64,000 nucleotides of DNA. It comes from Mayamaea pseudoterrestris (taxonomy: Eukaryota > Bacillariophyta > Bacillariophyceae > Sellaphorales > Sellaphoraceae). The position numbers and the translations under genes were made by a program. The DNA is taken from contig BROI01000002.1 of assembly GCA_027923505.1 (NCBI GenBank), positions 1,612,001 to 1,676,000 of the forward strand, in the 5' to 3' direction. Each line of letters opens with the position of its first letter. Positions within the stretch are counted from its first letter, which is position 1. The notes below the pieces were generated by a model. It was not told the DNA's origin and made no database searches. It saw only the letters and a list, made by a program, of their open reading frames with translations. This document shows, one piece after another, positions 44,696 to 54,689 of this stretch.

Positions 44696-45823
44696 ATGGA
44701 AAAATCAGCTAGTCAAGACGATGCTGCAGCTTTCGCGACAGAGACACGACGGCGCCACGACGACGAAGAAGAGGAAAATGAATTCCACGATACACGCAAT
44801 GATGCTACAACGAAGCGTCAGCGAATTGGAGACAAGTCCAGCGCACGTATTGCTGGCAAAAAAGCGCAAGGAAGTGACGTTTTGACGCTTGATATTGGAG
44901 GAGAAAAGACAGTCAAGACGCTTCGATCGACTTTGACCTACGCTTTAGGAAGCAAGCTTGCCGAAACATTTAGCGGACGCTGGGACGATTCTCTTCCCCA
45001 CAATAAAGAAGGAGACTTTTTCATTGATTACAAACCGGAGCTCTTTATTCCTCTACTTGACTTTCTACGAACCTTGAGCGTGGCGACGCTACCTGAAAAT
45101 AATCGCGTTCCACCTTTAACACCGCACTTTGACAATTCAAGCGCTGAAGAATCGTTTCATCGCATGGTAGATTCCTATGGTTTGACAAATGTTCTCTACA
45201 ATTATGAACTCTACAAGACAGGAAATCGTGCATATTCATGGAACGATCGAGTCAATCTGTCGGAAAGCTCTTCAATCTTTGACTGCCAAATAAAGTACAC
45301 TGATTGTAAAGGTTGCTTTGTCATTGATCGACCAAACCTTAAAAACGTAGCGCGTCATGTGCGACAGGTGCAATCTTTTAGTGTGGCGCTGGACAAAACA
45401 TTTGACGGTGTCATTGGTTGGATGCGGAGAGGCGAAAATACGGAGGTAGGCGAAGAGCGATTTTATGCTTACGCATATCCAATTTACGTTACCATGGAGA
45501 AGGGGAGGACAACTCTGATGTATTGTAATCATGACGGCGACTGTCTAGGGTTTGAGTTAGGCGAAAGAACCACGAAGAAGTGCGGGTCGAACTCGGTCCT
45601 CCGCTGCTGCAAGAACTATAGCACAGGCGATCTTGAATGGTACCTTGACGACGTTCTCGTTGCTACCACCAGCAAAATTCTGGAATACGGCGAAGGCGGA
45701 AACCTTGGCGACGAAAACTTGTTTCGAGTTGGATGGACCGCGCCGGACGACTACGAGATGATTCCACTTATTGAAGTTTTGTCAGGCACTTGCCACATTT
45801 CCGCTTTGGAGTTGGAGACGTAA
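44696..45823 (+). CDS. BTB/T1 (KCTD-like) domain protein
   Basis: 375 residues. After a charged N-terminus (DDEEEENEFHDTRND) comes a BTB/T1 domain at about 60-135: VLTLDIGGEKTVKTLRSTL, SKLAETFSGRWDD, FFIDYKPELFIPLLDFLRT. This is the KCTD/potassium-channel T1 type, which forms tetramers or pentamers and often recruits Cullin-3. There is no channel region. The C-terminal 200 residues (CFVIDRPNLKNVARHV, GVIGWMRRGEN, DLEWYLDDVLVATTS) are beta-rich without a recognised family. The LTR element ends 120 bp upstream, so it may lie in or replace part of this gene's promoter. Confidence 0.85.
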   Translation: MEKSASQDDAAAFATETRRRHDDEEEENEFHDTRNDATTKRQRIGDKSSARIAGKKAQGSDVLTLDIGGEKTVKTLRSTLTYALGSKLAETFSGRWDDSLPHNKEGDFFIDYKPELFIPLLDFLRTLSVATLPENNRVPPLTPHFDNSSAEESFHRMVDSYGLTNVLYNYELYKTGNRAYSWNDRVNLSESSSIFDCQIKYTDCKGCFVIDRPNLKNVARHVRQVQSFSVALDKTFDGVIGWMRRGENTEVGEERFYAYAYPIYVTMEKGRTTLMYCNHDGDCLGFELGERTTKKCGSNSVLRCCKNYSTGDLEWYLDDVLVATTSKILEYGEGGNLGDENLFRVGWTAPDDYEMIPLIEVLSGTCHISALELET

Positions 45824-46228
45824 TAGTAGATGTATTTGGTTTTTAGCGCTGTGTCAACGAAATGCTACCATGTTGTGGTGTTTGTTGGTATGGATAGTGC
45901 GGATGGGTTTGCATCACGCTTAGCACAGCGCCGGGATCATTTGCAACACACACCCTTTCATGCATCTATCGATTCATTAAAAAAATCTACCTTATATAAT
46001 AATTTGTCTAATTACAAGTTCATGTTAGCTTTAGTGTAACACAAGGAGTCAACTGTCAATGTGCAGCATGGTACCGGTACTGTAGCACGCTGTCAAAGGA
46101 CGCAATCTCGAGTCGGCGGCGGACAGTTTGTGGACAAGATTACATACGTATTCGCGACGCCGCCACTCTGCTGGCCAAAGCGCCAAGCATGCCGCTGCAA
46201 CATGTTGTAGTCATCACTCATGCTCATG
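45824..46228. other. Intergenic between convergent genes
   Basis: 3' flanks of the BTB gene and the CPBP protease gene. AT-rich, with one palindrome TACCGGTA at 46072. No gene seen. Confidence 0.5.
46072..46079. promoter_or_regulatory. TACCGGTA palindrome, copy 2
   Basis: Part of the 10-bp palindrome GTACCGGTAC. See the finding on this motif. Confidence 0.25.
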
Positions 46229-47248
46229 TTACAATGTTGTCTCGGAGGACTCTGCAAACGGCTCCCACTGCATAATCTCCTCTTGTTCAGCAGTCGACAT
46301 GTTCGTCACGGTCCAGTGCGCGTACAGCAGCGCGCCAATGTCGTACATGGCGTGACACACAATGGGCACGGCCAAGTTGTAGTCACTGACGACGTACAAG
46401 TAGCCAAAGTAGAACGAGGCAACCGTCGCCAAGCCGGCGTACAGCCACGTGACGGCGTGGAGCGATCCAAATATTACGCTTGAAAGTAGAATGGCCAGCG
46501 CGTTCGAAACATGCCAACTGTCGACAAGTTGGTACTGCAGCAAGCCGCGAAAGAGCATTTCCTCGCCAAATCCGGCAGCCAAGCCAAGCAACATACACAC
46601 CGTCAGTGCTGTGATTGGTTTCCATTGCGCGCCCAGCAAGACCAATACCGTCTTGAGCGTGGCCTGCGTGACTTGTTGGAGCGCCGGAAATTTGTCTTCC
46701 AGTTTCAGCAAGTTCGGCAGCACTGCCAATGCAGCAAGTGGAAGCGTGCAAACTAATCCCTGGCGAATGGTGTCGAATGTGAATTGAATGTTTGGTCCGC
46801 ATCCGTAGTTTGGTGTCTGAAAGAGTGCGCTGACAATGACTGCAAGTAGAATGAGAGATGATTGACCGAGTATGTAGGTAATGGGAGTCTTTGGATCAAA
46901 GTATGCGTCGTTAGTGGTTGAGATGTTCTCGTCGTCGGTAGTTGTTGGCGGCGTTTCTCTCGAGCAGAGCTGCGTAGATGATGCAGTCGAAGGTTGACGA
47001 CTAAGTTTCAGTCGTTGTCGAGTCGAGACTGAGTTCTTGGTGCCTTTGAAAGGTAGTAATGAGTCATCTTCCTGCGATACTAATCGCAATCTACAGTCTC
47101 GCAAGAATATCCGATTCGCAACAGGCTTGGCGTGACAATCTTGCGGTGGCCGATGACGAAGCGGCGCGGAAATACTCGCAAAGGCTGCGACGTTCTCGAA
47201 CAGAGTCAACAGCAGCAAGACATGCATGCCAATGTTAGCAAGCTGCAT
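46229..47248 (-). CDS. CPBP-family (CAAX protease-like) intramembrane protein, probably plastid
   Basis: 339 residues from the ATG at 47248. The N-terminus (MQLANIGMHVLLLLTLFENV, then AAFAS) is a signal peptide with an ASAF-like plastid import motif, which fixes the start; the open frame runs further upstream without one. The CPBP/ABI catalytic motifs are all present: EEMLFRG at about 229-235, FGSLHAV at about 260 and HAMYD at about 299. Several membrane spans surround them. CPBP proteins include Rce1-type CAAX proteases, bacteriocin-immunity proteins and plastid proteins such as SCO4 and BCM, some with non-proteolytic roles. Substrate unknown. Confidence 0.88.
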   Translation of the reverse strand: MQLANIGMHVLLLLTLFENVAAFASISAPLRHRPPQDCHAKPVANRIFLRDCRLRLVSQEDDSLLPFKGTKNSVSTRQRLKLSRQPSTASSTQLCSRETPPTTTDDENISTTNDAYFDPKTPITYILGQSSLILLAVIVSALFQTPNYGCGPNIQFTFDTIRQGLVCTLPLAALAVLPNLLKLEDKFPALQQVTQATLKTVLVLLGAQWKPITALTVCMLLGLAAGFGEEMLFRGLLQYQLVDSWHVSNALAILLSSVIFGSLHAVTWLYAGLATVASFYFGYLYVVSDYNLAVPIVCHAMYDIGALLYAHWTVTNMSTAEQEEIMQWEPFAESSETTL

Positions 47249-47713
47249 TGTTCGACTCTTATCACTAACTCTGCGAGTGGATGGAAGATAGCAGATGGCA
47301 AGCGCTGCAGCTTCTGTTAATCTTGTAGCTTTGTCTTGTCCGCTCGACAAGATTCAAGCAAGAATGAGTTGGTCTTACGTCTCACCGCCACTCGTTCGAA
47401 TGGGCGATTCCGACTCCGGAAGGTCATGGAGGGCGTATGTGAGGGCAATAGTGATTGTACCGACTTCCGATCCCGAGGGGCGACGGAAGTCCAAGCACCC
47501 GGAGATCGACGTCGTTGGTTGGCATGCGTGTCGAGTTTTGCGCGGAAGACTCCTTTCACAACCAAGGCACTTGCCATTCTCACTTGCAACCCATTGTTTG
47601 ACGCAGACACTTGCTAATCGAGACGCTCTTGACACTCGAATGAATCAAGAGTCTCATTCACAGACTATAGTTTACATATATTTTGCAGCCGCCTACCAAG
47701 AAGACTCGTCGTC
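47249..47713. other. Divergent promoter region, CPBP protease / RuvX-like
   Basis: 465 bp between opposite starts. Short frames on both strands overlap here without recognisable domains. A TTTGCAG acceptor-like word lies just before the RuvX-like start, hinting at a possible 5' intron. Confidence 0.45.
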
Positions 47714-48442
47714 ATGATTCCATCTGCTTCGAAACGAACGCTTTCCTCCATTTTGACATCACCCAGCCGCGTCGCGCAGGCGCTCGACTGGAAGAAATCA
47801 TCCGGTACAGTCTTGAGCGTTGCCGTTCAGTCGGATCGATTGAGTCTGGCGGTTGCCTCTCACCCAGGAACGGACGATAATGTCACGACGCTGGCGTCGG
47901 TGCCTCTCCATACAACGAATCTTGAAAGCAGTCACGCTTCCCGAAGAAGTTTGAGTCCCAAGGTAGCGACGGAACTAATCAAGATTGTCCAAGACTTTAA
48001 CGTTTGCGGCTTGATTGTCTCCTGGCCAGTCCAAAAGGAAGGATGGGTTGGAGCTCCCTGCGGCAAGGTCTTGAATACACTCGATCAGCTCGTGACGCAA
48101 AGCAAGACGCTCCTCACCAAGAGTCGACCCCTCTGCCTTTGGGATGAAGCGCATCATCAGCCACTGGAGGATGAGTGGGGCCGCGCTTCCATTTACGCGC
48201 ATACCAGCCACAAGACGGAGCATGTTGCTTCGACGGAGCAGTACCAGGCGCCTCTCACGCTAGCGGCGAACGTTTGGAACGACTTTTGCCGTGCTCATTG
48301 GCCGGAGCTTTACTACCAGAGTCACTCGGACGAAGCTGCCGTTCTGTCGTCGCTCCAGCGCTCGTCCACATCGACGGTGGTGGACCCATCGTGGCTGGAT
48401 CACTACGAGGAAACGGCAGCCTACACGCACGCGACGCTATAG
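47714..48442 (+). CDS. RuvX/YqgF-like RNase H-fold protein
   Basis: 242 residues. It follows the YqgF/RuvX layout: a first beta hairpin (TVLSVAVQSDRLSLAVASHP) with an acidic residue, a helix (ELIKIVQDFNV), then CGLIVSWPVQKEGWVGAPCG corresponding to the IVVGLPL..G..G motif, and PLCLWDEAHHQP corresponding to the V.WDER motif. RuvX in bacteria processes the 16S rRNA end or junction DNA; plant homologues are in plastids. The extra C-terminal 70 residues are not part of the usual core. The N-terminus is Ser/Arg-rich without acidic residues for about 20 positions, possibly a mitochondrial signal. Activity cannot be stated. Confidence 0.62.
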   Translation: MIPSASKRTLSSILTSPSRVAQALDWKKSSGTVLSVAVQSDRLSLAVASHPGTDDNVTTLASVPLHTTNLESSHASRRSLSPKVATELIKIVQDFNVCGLIVSWPVQKEGWVGAPCGKVLNTLDQLVTQSKTLLTKSRPLCLWDEAHHQPLEDEWGRASIYAHTSHKTEHVASTEQYQAPLTLAANVWNDFCRAHWPELYYQSHSDEAAVLSSLQRSSTSTVVDPSWLDHYEETAAYTHATL

Positions 48443-49413
48443 AGCGCGAGTCGCGTCGCCACACTCATAGAAGAAGAAGAATGCATATATGATACAAACG
48501 AGTCAAGTTAAAAGCTAGAGCAAAAGAGCATAGAATAACATACAGACAGCAATGTTAGTTAAAGAAAGTTAGATTATTTATAAAGCAATACTGTATACAT
48601 AGTCCATGGAAGTCTCATAAGCACATGGCGCATCGCTAGCCAACGGCAAGCGGAGACGGTGCGATCCCCATGGTCCGTTTCAGTCACGCCAAAGCTTTGG
48701 CGACGCGCTATGTCTGCAAAGTCCCGATGGACGAAAGAAAATGCGGAAGTCTCGTTGTTGCAAAGCCATCGGGCTGGATTTACAGTTAACGATCGATGAA
48801 AATCGTTGACTGTCACAGCAAGTATGATACTTGTATCTTGAAACTGCCCGGCTAGCTATGTACCGGAAGGAACAATCCTGCATGGAAGAACACTCCTTGT
48901 CGCTACTGCAATGACTCAACACTGGTACCGGACCGACAGTTTGTGACACCAACAATCATTACCGGAGCGACCTTCAACGCGTGGACGGCAACGAGAGCCG
49001 TCCGACGCACCGTCAAGATGCACACCATTTTCCAACGGGAGCAATTGGTTATATATTTGTATACAGTTAGTTGTACAAGTAACAAACGGTAGGAGAGACA
49101 TCAAGACGCAAGAGACGCTTACGGTAGGTTTCATTAGCTGCAATGAGGATCGCGGCGTTGGAGATCTTTTGTGACATCCGTCGCACAGTCAGCGACTGAC
49201 GACCAGGACAGTCAATTAAGAAAGGAGGATCCAGAAAGCAAGTTTGACTACCTTATCCTTGATTCGAATATCTGCACTACCTTTTTATGAGCTGGAGCTG
49301 CTTTGATGTTACTTCGGCTCACTCGAAACGCACCTTTATCGCTTCTTTGACAGCATCACGATCCATCACTTTATCCCCCATTTCACTTGTACGAATCAAT
49401 ACACAACTACAAC
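48443..49413. other. Long intergenic spacer, ankyrin gene promoter
   Basis: 971 bp, the largest gene-free stretch. Several minus-strand frames of 60-91 codons overlap each other, but none shows a domain, a signal peptide or splice support. A near match to the recurring palindrome (GGTACCGGAC) lies near 48924. No tRNA or snRNA recognised. Confidence 0.45.
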
Positions 49414-52216
49414 ATGAGATTATCACTTGCTGCTTTTGCTTTCACATTGAAACTATTCGCCAACACTCGGTCGACACTGGCGGTCGACACCAAGACTGCC
49501 ACGCCGCCTCCCTTTTTCATTCAAGATCCAACCGACTCGCTGTGTTTGGCGGGTGACGAGTTCAAGCGATGCTCGATTGATACGCTCTTTTACGTCTTGG
49601 GAGAACCAGGTATGTGAAGAAACTTAAATGTGGTGTTTAATGATGCATGCAGCTGTGTGTTTGCACATTCTCACTTGCTCATCACATTATTTCGTCTCCA
49701 AATCAGGCAAGTTTCGAATTCACAAGCGCACACTGGACGGCGTCGTGGACGAACTTGACGATGGCACTTGCATTGCCAAGAAGGACTGCAAATCCAAGGC
49801 TCAGAACGACGAAGTGCGCTTACTGAAATGCTCACACTGCGGCGCCAAGTCCTGGAACATTTTGGGCGACGCCAACACGGGCTACGCCTTTACTTCGGAC
49901 GACGGCAAGTACTGTCTACATCGCGATGCCACGACGAAAAAGGCAACGACGGTGCTATGCAACGGCGACGACGCAGCTTCCAGTGCCGCCGACACGCTGC
50001 AAAAGTACACACCCTTTCAACTCCAGTTCGCCAGTGCGTCGGACATTCAGCAAATGTCCAGTCCAGGTGCGCGCCTCGTTGGCGCGGCCAGTGACGGCGA
50101 TTTGAAAGCCATTCAAAACATGCTCAAGGATGGCATTGACGTCAACTTTCGCGACTGGGACCAACTGACGGCGCTCATTCCGGCTAGTTCAAGTGGAAAT
50201 TTGGATATTGTCAAGTTTTTGATCAAGGAAGGAATTGACGTAAATGCCAAGGATAAGGATGGCATTACGGCACTCATGGAGGCAAGCATAATGGGACATT
50301 CTAAAGTGGTGGAGTTCCTGTTGGAAAAGGGTGCCGATGTTGCGGCATCGGCCAACAGTGGTGTCACGTCGCTGTGGCTGGCGGCCAGTGCCGGCAAGGC
50401 TGACTGCATCAAGGCTCTTGTGAAAAAGGGAGCTGACGTGAACAATGCACGAAACGATGGCATCACGGCGCTCATGACGGCTAGTGTTGGTGGACACGCC
50501 GACGCCGTCAAGTTGCTACTGGACCATGGGGCGGATGCTTTGGCGACGGACAAGGATGGTGTCACTCCGCTCATGAATGCCGCCGAAGCGGGCGCCGTGG
50601 AGGTTGTGAAAATGTTGGCGGAAATGACACCCGAGGATGACCGTCCATCATATTTGAATACTGTATCTACCACTGGCTTCACTGCTGTCATTATTGCTGC
50701 TGCGCAAGGTCATAAGGAAGTGGTTGAATACTTGATCGGTGCTGGAGCAGGCGCAGATGTCGTTGGCGAGAATGCAGTCAACGCGCTCATGTACGCCGCA
50801 GCGAGCAACCACGTTGAAGTAATGAAGGTGCTGTTGGAGAAGGGAGGTGCTAATATTGAAGCCAAGCACACCAATGGAGGCACTGCACTACTGGAAGCAT
50901 CGACTAGCGGTGCCGCGGAAGCATTGAAGCTGCTCATCGAGAAGGGGGCATCCATTGATTTCCAGGACGACGATGGTGTCACCCCACTCATGGCAACGGG
51001 CTCGCAAAAGAAGGCCGAAGCTCACCGAGTCATTGTTGATGCGCTTAAATCCAAATATTCCGGAGATGATCTGACGACACATATCAACCTATTTTCCTAT
51101 TCGGGTGGCAGTGCCGTCATGTTTGCGGCAGCGGCTGGAAATACGGAACTCGTCAAGGAGTTGATGGGACTAGGTGCGGATGTCACGGCTGTCGCGCAAG
51201 CCACACCAGAATACTTGAAAAAGCTGGAAAAGATGATTGCCGAGGGCCAAGTAACCAATGAGGACCCGCACGTGGATGGCTTGACCGCACTGCATGTTGC
51301 GGCGCAAGGCGGGCACATGGCGACGGCAGAGGTTTTGTTGGAAGCCGGCGTCGAAGTGAACCTTGACGACGAGCAAGGGAGATCGCCACTGATGCTTGCA
51401 ATTAAGGGAAACTATGGAGAGATTGCTAACCTATTGGTCAAGAAGGGCGCCAACCCAAACACCCCCTACACCGACGATAAGGGCGAGTCCCACAATCTAC
51501 TATTTGATGCCATCATGGTCGAGAATGAAAAGTTTGCCACCGCACTGATTGAAGCTGGTGCTGACATTTATCACAAGGACGACAAGGGCGTCACCAGCTT
51601 GCTGCAAGCCAGTCACCGAGGACTGGCTGATATTGTGAAACTCCTGCTTGACAAGCACAGGACGAGCGGCAAGTCTGGTTACATTGACGATGTCAGCGAC
51701 GAAGGCATTTCGCCGCTCATTGCCGCCGCATCGGAAGGCCACTTGGAAGTGGTGCAAGCCTTACTGGCCGCCAAGGCTAGCATTGACGCCACCGACAAGG
51801 ATGGAACGAATGCACTCATGGCCGCGTCGGCGCGGGGGCATTTGCTCATTGTCAAGGAGCTATTGGAGGCTGGCGCTCAAATGGACGTGCAAAACGCCGA
51901 CGGACACACGGCCCTCATGTTTGCCTACAATGGCAAGAACCAGGTTGAAACTTTATGGGACCGATACAGTCAGTTTGCCAAGGAGCAGGATGCATCCAAG
52001 GATGACGCAGGCACTGGCGCTATCATCAAGGAAGCACTAGATAGTCACCGCGCCTTGGTGGATTTGCTTTTGAAAAAGGGAGCCAACCCCAAGTTAAAGG
52101 ACAAGGAGGGACACGTTGCCGGTGACTTTGACTACCATCCCGATACCGATGCAGAGCTACTCGAAAAGGAGAAACTAGCTGAAAAAGCTCGACGGGAAAG
52201 CAAGGATGAGCTATAA
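49414..52216 (+). CDS. Secreted or organelle-lumen ankyrin-repeat protein
   Basis: Exons 49414-49609 and 49707-52216, joined in phase 1 by a 97-bp intron, give 901 residues. It begins with a signal-like MRLSLAAFAFTLKLF. An N-terminal Cys-rich domain follows (SLCLAGDEFKRCS, GTCIAKKDCKSKAQNDEVRLLKC, KYCLHRD) with a beta-trefoil or lectin-like rhythm. From about residue 150 to 880 there are roughly 16 to 18 ankyrin repeats (typical units: GVTPLMNAAEAGAVEVVKML, GITALMTASVGGHADAVKLL), with two longer insertions. Ankyrin repeats are usually intracellular, so the signal peptide is notable. The acidic, Lys-rich C-terminus (KEKLAEKARRESKDEL) ends in KDEL-like K-D-E-L, an ER-retention signal. ER location is therefore likely. 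Confidence 0.85.
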
Positions 52217-52295
52217 ACATTAAAATTTTAAAGTGACGCATTCTTCATAGACTTTTAAACAGTGGTGTTGATCGTATAGAGGTGAAGAGATTTTT

Positions 52296-53645
52296 TCATC
52301 GCGCATCAGCATCGTCGGTTAGCATTCCAAGGTCGGAAAGAATTTGAAAGGCTCGTTCCTCCACATTGTCAATGGACGCATACTTTTGCGCAAGCTCGTC
52401 ACAATCCAACGTTTGCGCAATATATTTAGAGTCAACGATATTCTGTTCGAAAACTAAAGCTGTTTTCGACCTTGTATTTGCAGTTGTTGTAGCTGATGAT
52501 TTCGCCCGAGTTGATGATGCACTGTCATTTTCATTCAGATTTCGTCGCCACTTGCTGGACTGTGAATCTTCGTTGTCGCGCTCAATGCCTCCACTGGAGC
52601 AAGCAATCAAGCTGGCGCACGCCAGAGAAAGTGCCGATAAAGTTCCGCCGACGAGTTTCGGCACCACGTTTCGTCGCAGCATCAAGTTGATTCCACTCAT
52701 GACAATTACTCCCAACACACTCAGCGACTTGCGTTTGGAGACGGGACGGTGCGCCAGTAGCGCTTCGTAATCACTGGCTTCCATGGCATTTGCATCTTGA
52801 TCAACGCGCTGAAAGACGAAGCGCGTGCCCGACGTTCCGCCCATGCCAATGCGCAGTTCGTCGTTGCAAAAGGTACTATCCAGTAACACACTGGTCTTTG
52901 GTCCAACGCTGAGCGAAAGCAGTGGACGCCGATTTCTATTCGTAAAGCAAATCCGCGGCGGATCAAAGTGCACCTTGACTGCCAACGGTGATAGTGACTT
53001 GAGCTGCTGCTGCTGCTGCTGCTGCTTGTTATTGAAACTGTTGTTCTTCTTGTTTTGGTTGATTACATCCGCATTGCTTCGCTCCTCACTGGTGAGTGGC
53101 ACAGCGTCGCCGCGCAGCAGCACGTGAATCTGCACGCGGCTTTTGAGCGTTTCAAGGTGCACGTGGTTGACTACTTGCGCGACGACAGCATCATTGTTAT
53201 CTTGATGACTAATATTCTTTGTTGCTGCAGTATTTTTACTCGCTGGTATTATATGCTGCCAGGCCGCCTTGGTGCGCAGCAATTTTTGCATCACGCCCGT
53301 CGACTTGGTCCATGTTCCACCGACTGGACTAGCGTTGGAACGCGTCGAAAGAGTGCGCGAAACATGGTACAAGCCCAGTAGCGGTTCAAAGCGACTATTG
53401 TCTTCATCGTCGTCAACGTGATAGGATGCTTCCAACTTTTCAATCAGCGAGAGAATGGTAGCATCGTCTTGATGCTTGTTAATGGCAGTCAAAAGGTCAT
53501 CTGAGCTTGTTGACGTGAGACTAGTCGTATGTTGTCTCGTTACTCTCACTTTAAGAGTACTTGCTATAAAGCCATGCGAAACATGCAAGCAGCATGCGCC
53601 CAGCAGCAGCGCCACGACCGGCATTTGGTTGAAGCGAATCCTCAT
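52296..53645 (-). CDS. Plastid lipid-associated protein/fibrillin-like, with C-terminal membrane segment
   Basis: 449 residues from the ATG at 53645. The start is chosen because MRIRFNQMPVVALLLGACCL to VSHGFIAS is a signal peptide with an ASAF-like plastid motif; the frame extends further upstream to no useful start. The fibrillin-like parts are DDLLTAINKHQDDATILSLI, then LLGLYHVSRTLSTRS, a central acidic and polyQ linker, and the C-terminal signature KVHFDPPRICF, SFCNDELRIGMG-like (TFCNDELRIGMGGTSG) and FVFQRV. After this come one or two hydrophobic stretches (LGVIVMSGINLML and LSALSLACASLIAC) and an acidic tail. Fibrillins bind lipids in plastoglobules. The family call is moderate; a trans-membrane tail is unusual for it. 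Confidence 0.62.
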   Translation of the reverse strand: MRIRFNQMPVVALLLGACCLHVSHGFIASTLKVRVTRQHTTSLTSTSSDDLLTAINKHQDDATILSLIEKLEASYHVDDDEDNSRFEPLLGLYHVSRTLSTRSNASPVGGTWTKSTGVMQKLLRTKAAWQHIIPASKNTAATKNISHQDNNDAVVAQVVNHVHLETLKSRVQIHVLLRGDAVPLTSEERSNADVINQNKKNNSFNNKQQQQQQQLKSLSPLAVKVHFDPPRICFTNRNRRPLLSLSVGPKTSVLLDSTFCNDELRIGMGGTSGTRFVFQRVDQDANAMEASDYEALLAHRPVSKRKSLSVLGVIVMSGINLMLRRNVVPKLVGGTLSALSLACASLIACSSGGIERDNEDSQSSKWRRNLNENDSASSTRAKSSATTTANTRSKTALVFEQNIVDSKYIAQTLDCDELAQKYASIDNVEERAFQILSDLGMLTDDADAR

Positions 53646-53731
53646 GGTCGCACGAAAAAATGACGGGTCTCCGCGCGCGAGCGTCAAAACCGGTATGACA
53701 AATTCAGTGCTGATGTGACAGAAGATTTTAA

Positions 53732-53739
53732 TACCGGTA
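53732..53739. promoter_or_regulatory. TACCGGTA palindrome, copy 3
   Basis: In the 221-bp divergent spacer between the fibrillin-like and multi-CX9C genes, 87 bp before the fibrillin-like start and 128 bp before the other. See finding. Confidence 0.3.
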
Positions 53740-53866
53740 CGATGACATTTTGCAGGCCACCAAATTCGAATGCCGATCGCAATCACTTTGCCTTGTTTCT
53801 ACTACTGCAAACTCGTCCATACTATAGATCATTATAGCTAAGACAATACACCAGCTACTTGACAAA

Positions 53867-54577
53867 ATGAACGATACGTGGAATCGCCTTTGGACGAGTT
53901 TCGAAAGCGCATCCGATCAGCAGCGACTGGAGCGGCTCGAGCAGTGTCGCGTTCTCGAGGAGATATTGGCTTCCTGTCGTCGTCAACAGCAGCAGCAGCA
54001 GCAGCAGCAGCAAAATGTCAAGGCAGATTCTCAACGAAACAATGGTAGCTGGTTTTGGCCGTTTACTGCAAGGCAAGCTTCCATCATTGCAACAGACACT
54101 GCAACTGCTGAACAAGCATGTGACATTTCACAACAATCACCATTATCACTCGAAAACACTTCCGCCGGCGTGCGCATGCTGCGCTTTTTTCACTGGCGCG
54201 AGCTGCCGTCCGACTTTCCACTTCATCAGACTGCTTGCTTGCGGGAGGAGCATGCGCTGTGGGCCTGTCGAGCCGTGGCGGTGGGTTGCGGCAAGCCACT
54301 CACCAAACTGCGCGACTGTTTCGACAAACAAGGAGCAAGTAACGTACTACTCGTAGCGGAGGCAAGTCGCACGAATCCAAAGCGAGCAGCAGCAAGTAAT
54401 ACGACTAATACTTGCTACGAGAGTGAAAACGCCAACGCCAACCAGCCATGTCACGACATGCAACGAGCCGTCGGAACCTGCGTGGCGAGCAACTTGTACG
54501 ACTTGCAGCAACGCGTCGCGCAACGGACGAGACAACAAGCAGTGGCAGCAGAGCAGCCACAACAAGCAAACTTATAG
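53867..54577 (+). CDS. Multi-CX9C (CHCH-like) protein
   Basis: 236 residues. Four CX9C pairs are visible: C27-C37, C124-C134, C141-C151 and C195-C205. C124-C151 is a classic twin-CX9C (CHCH) unit (ACLREEHALWAC, CGKPLTKLRDCF). Twin-CX9C proteins are oxidised by Mia40/Erv1 in the mitochondrial intermembrane space, where they act in cytochrome oxidase assembly and membrane shaping. A polyglutamine run (residues about 40-49) follows the first pair. No clear N-terminal presequence, as expected for Mia40 substrates. The exact orthologue is not recognised. It is divergent from the fibrillin-like gene. Confidence 0.78.
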   Translation: MNDTWNRLWTSFESASDQQRLERLEQCRVLEEILASCRRQQQQQQQQQQNVKADSQRNNGSWFWPFTARQASIIATDTATAEQACDISQQSPLSLENTSAGVRMLRFFHWRELPSDFPLHQTACLREEHALWACRAVAVGCGKPLTKLRDCFDKQGASNVLLVAEASRTNPKRAAASNTTNTCYESENANANQPCHDMQRAVGTCVASNLYDLQQRVAQRTRQQAVAAEQPQQANL

Positions 54578-54689
54578 ATCATAAATGAGTTGTTTGTATA
54601 GATATAGAAACAAGTGATCACTAGTAAAATGGTAGCAAGAAATGTTCATGCAGGTGTCACCGCGTTGGGGCACGCGACTACATGAGCCA

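Noticed and set aside
48680-48955. Minus-strand 91-codon frame in the large spacer
   Set aside because: Overlaps other equally weak frames, with no domain or signal.
52990-53030. GCTGCTGCTG run as a regulatory repeat
   Set aside because: It encodes the polyQ tract of the fibrillin-like protein.
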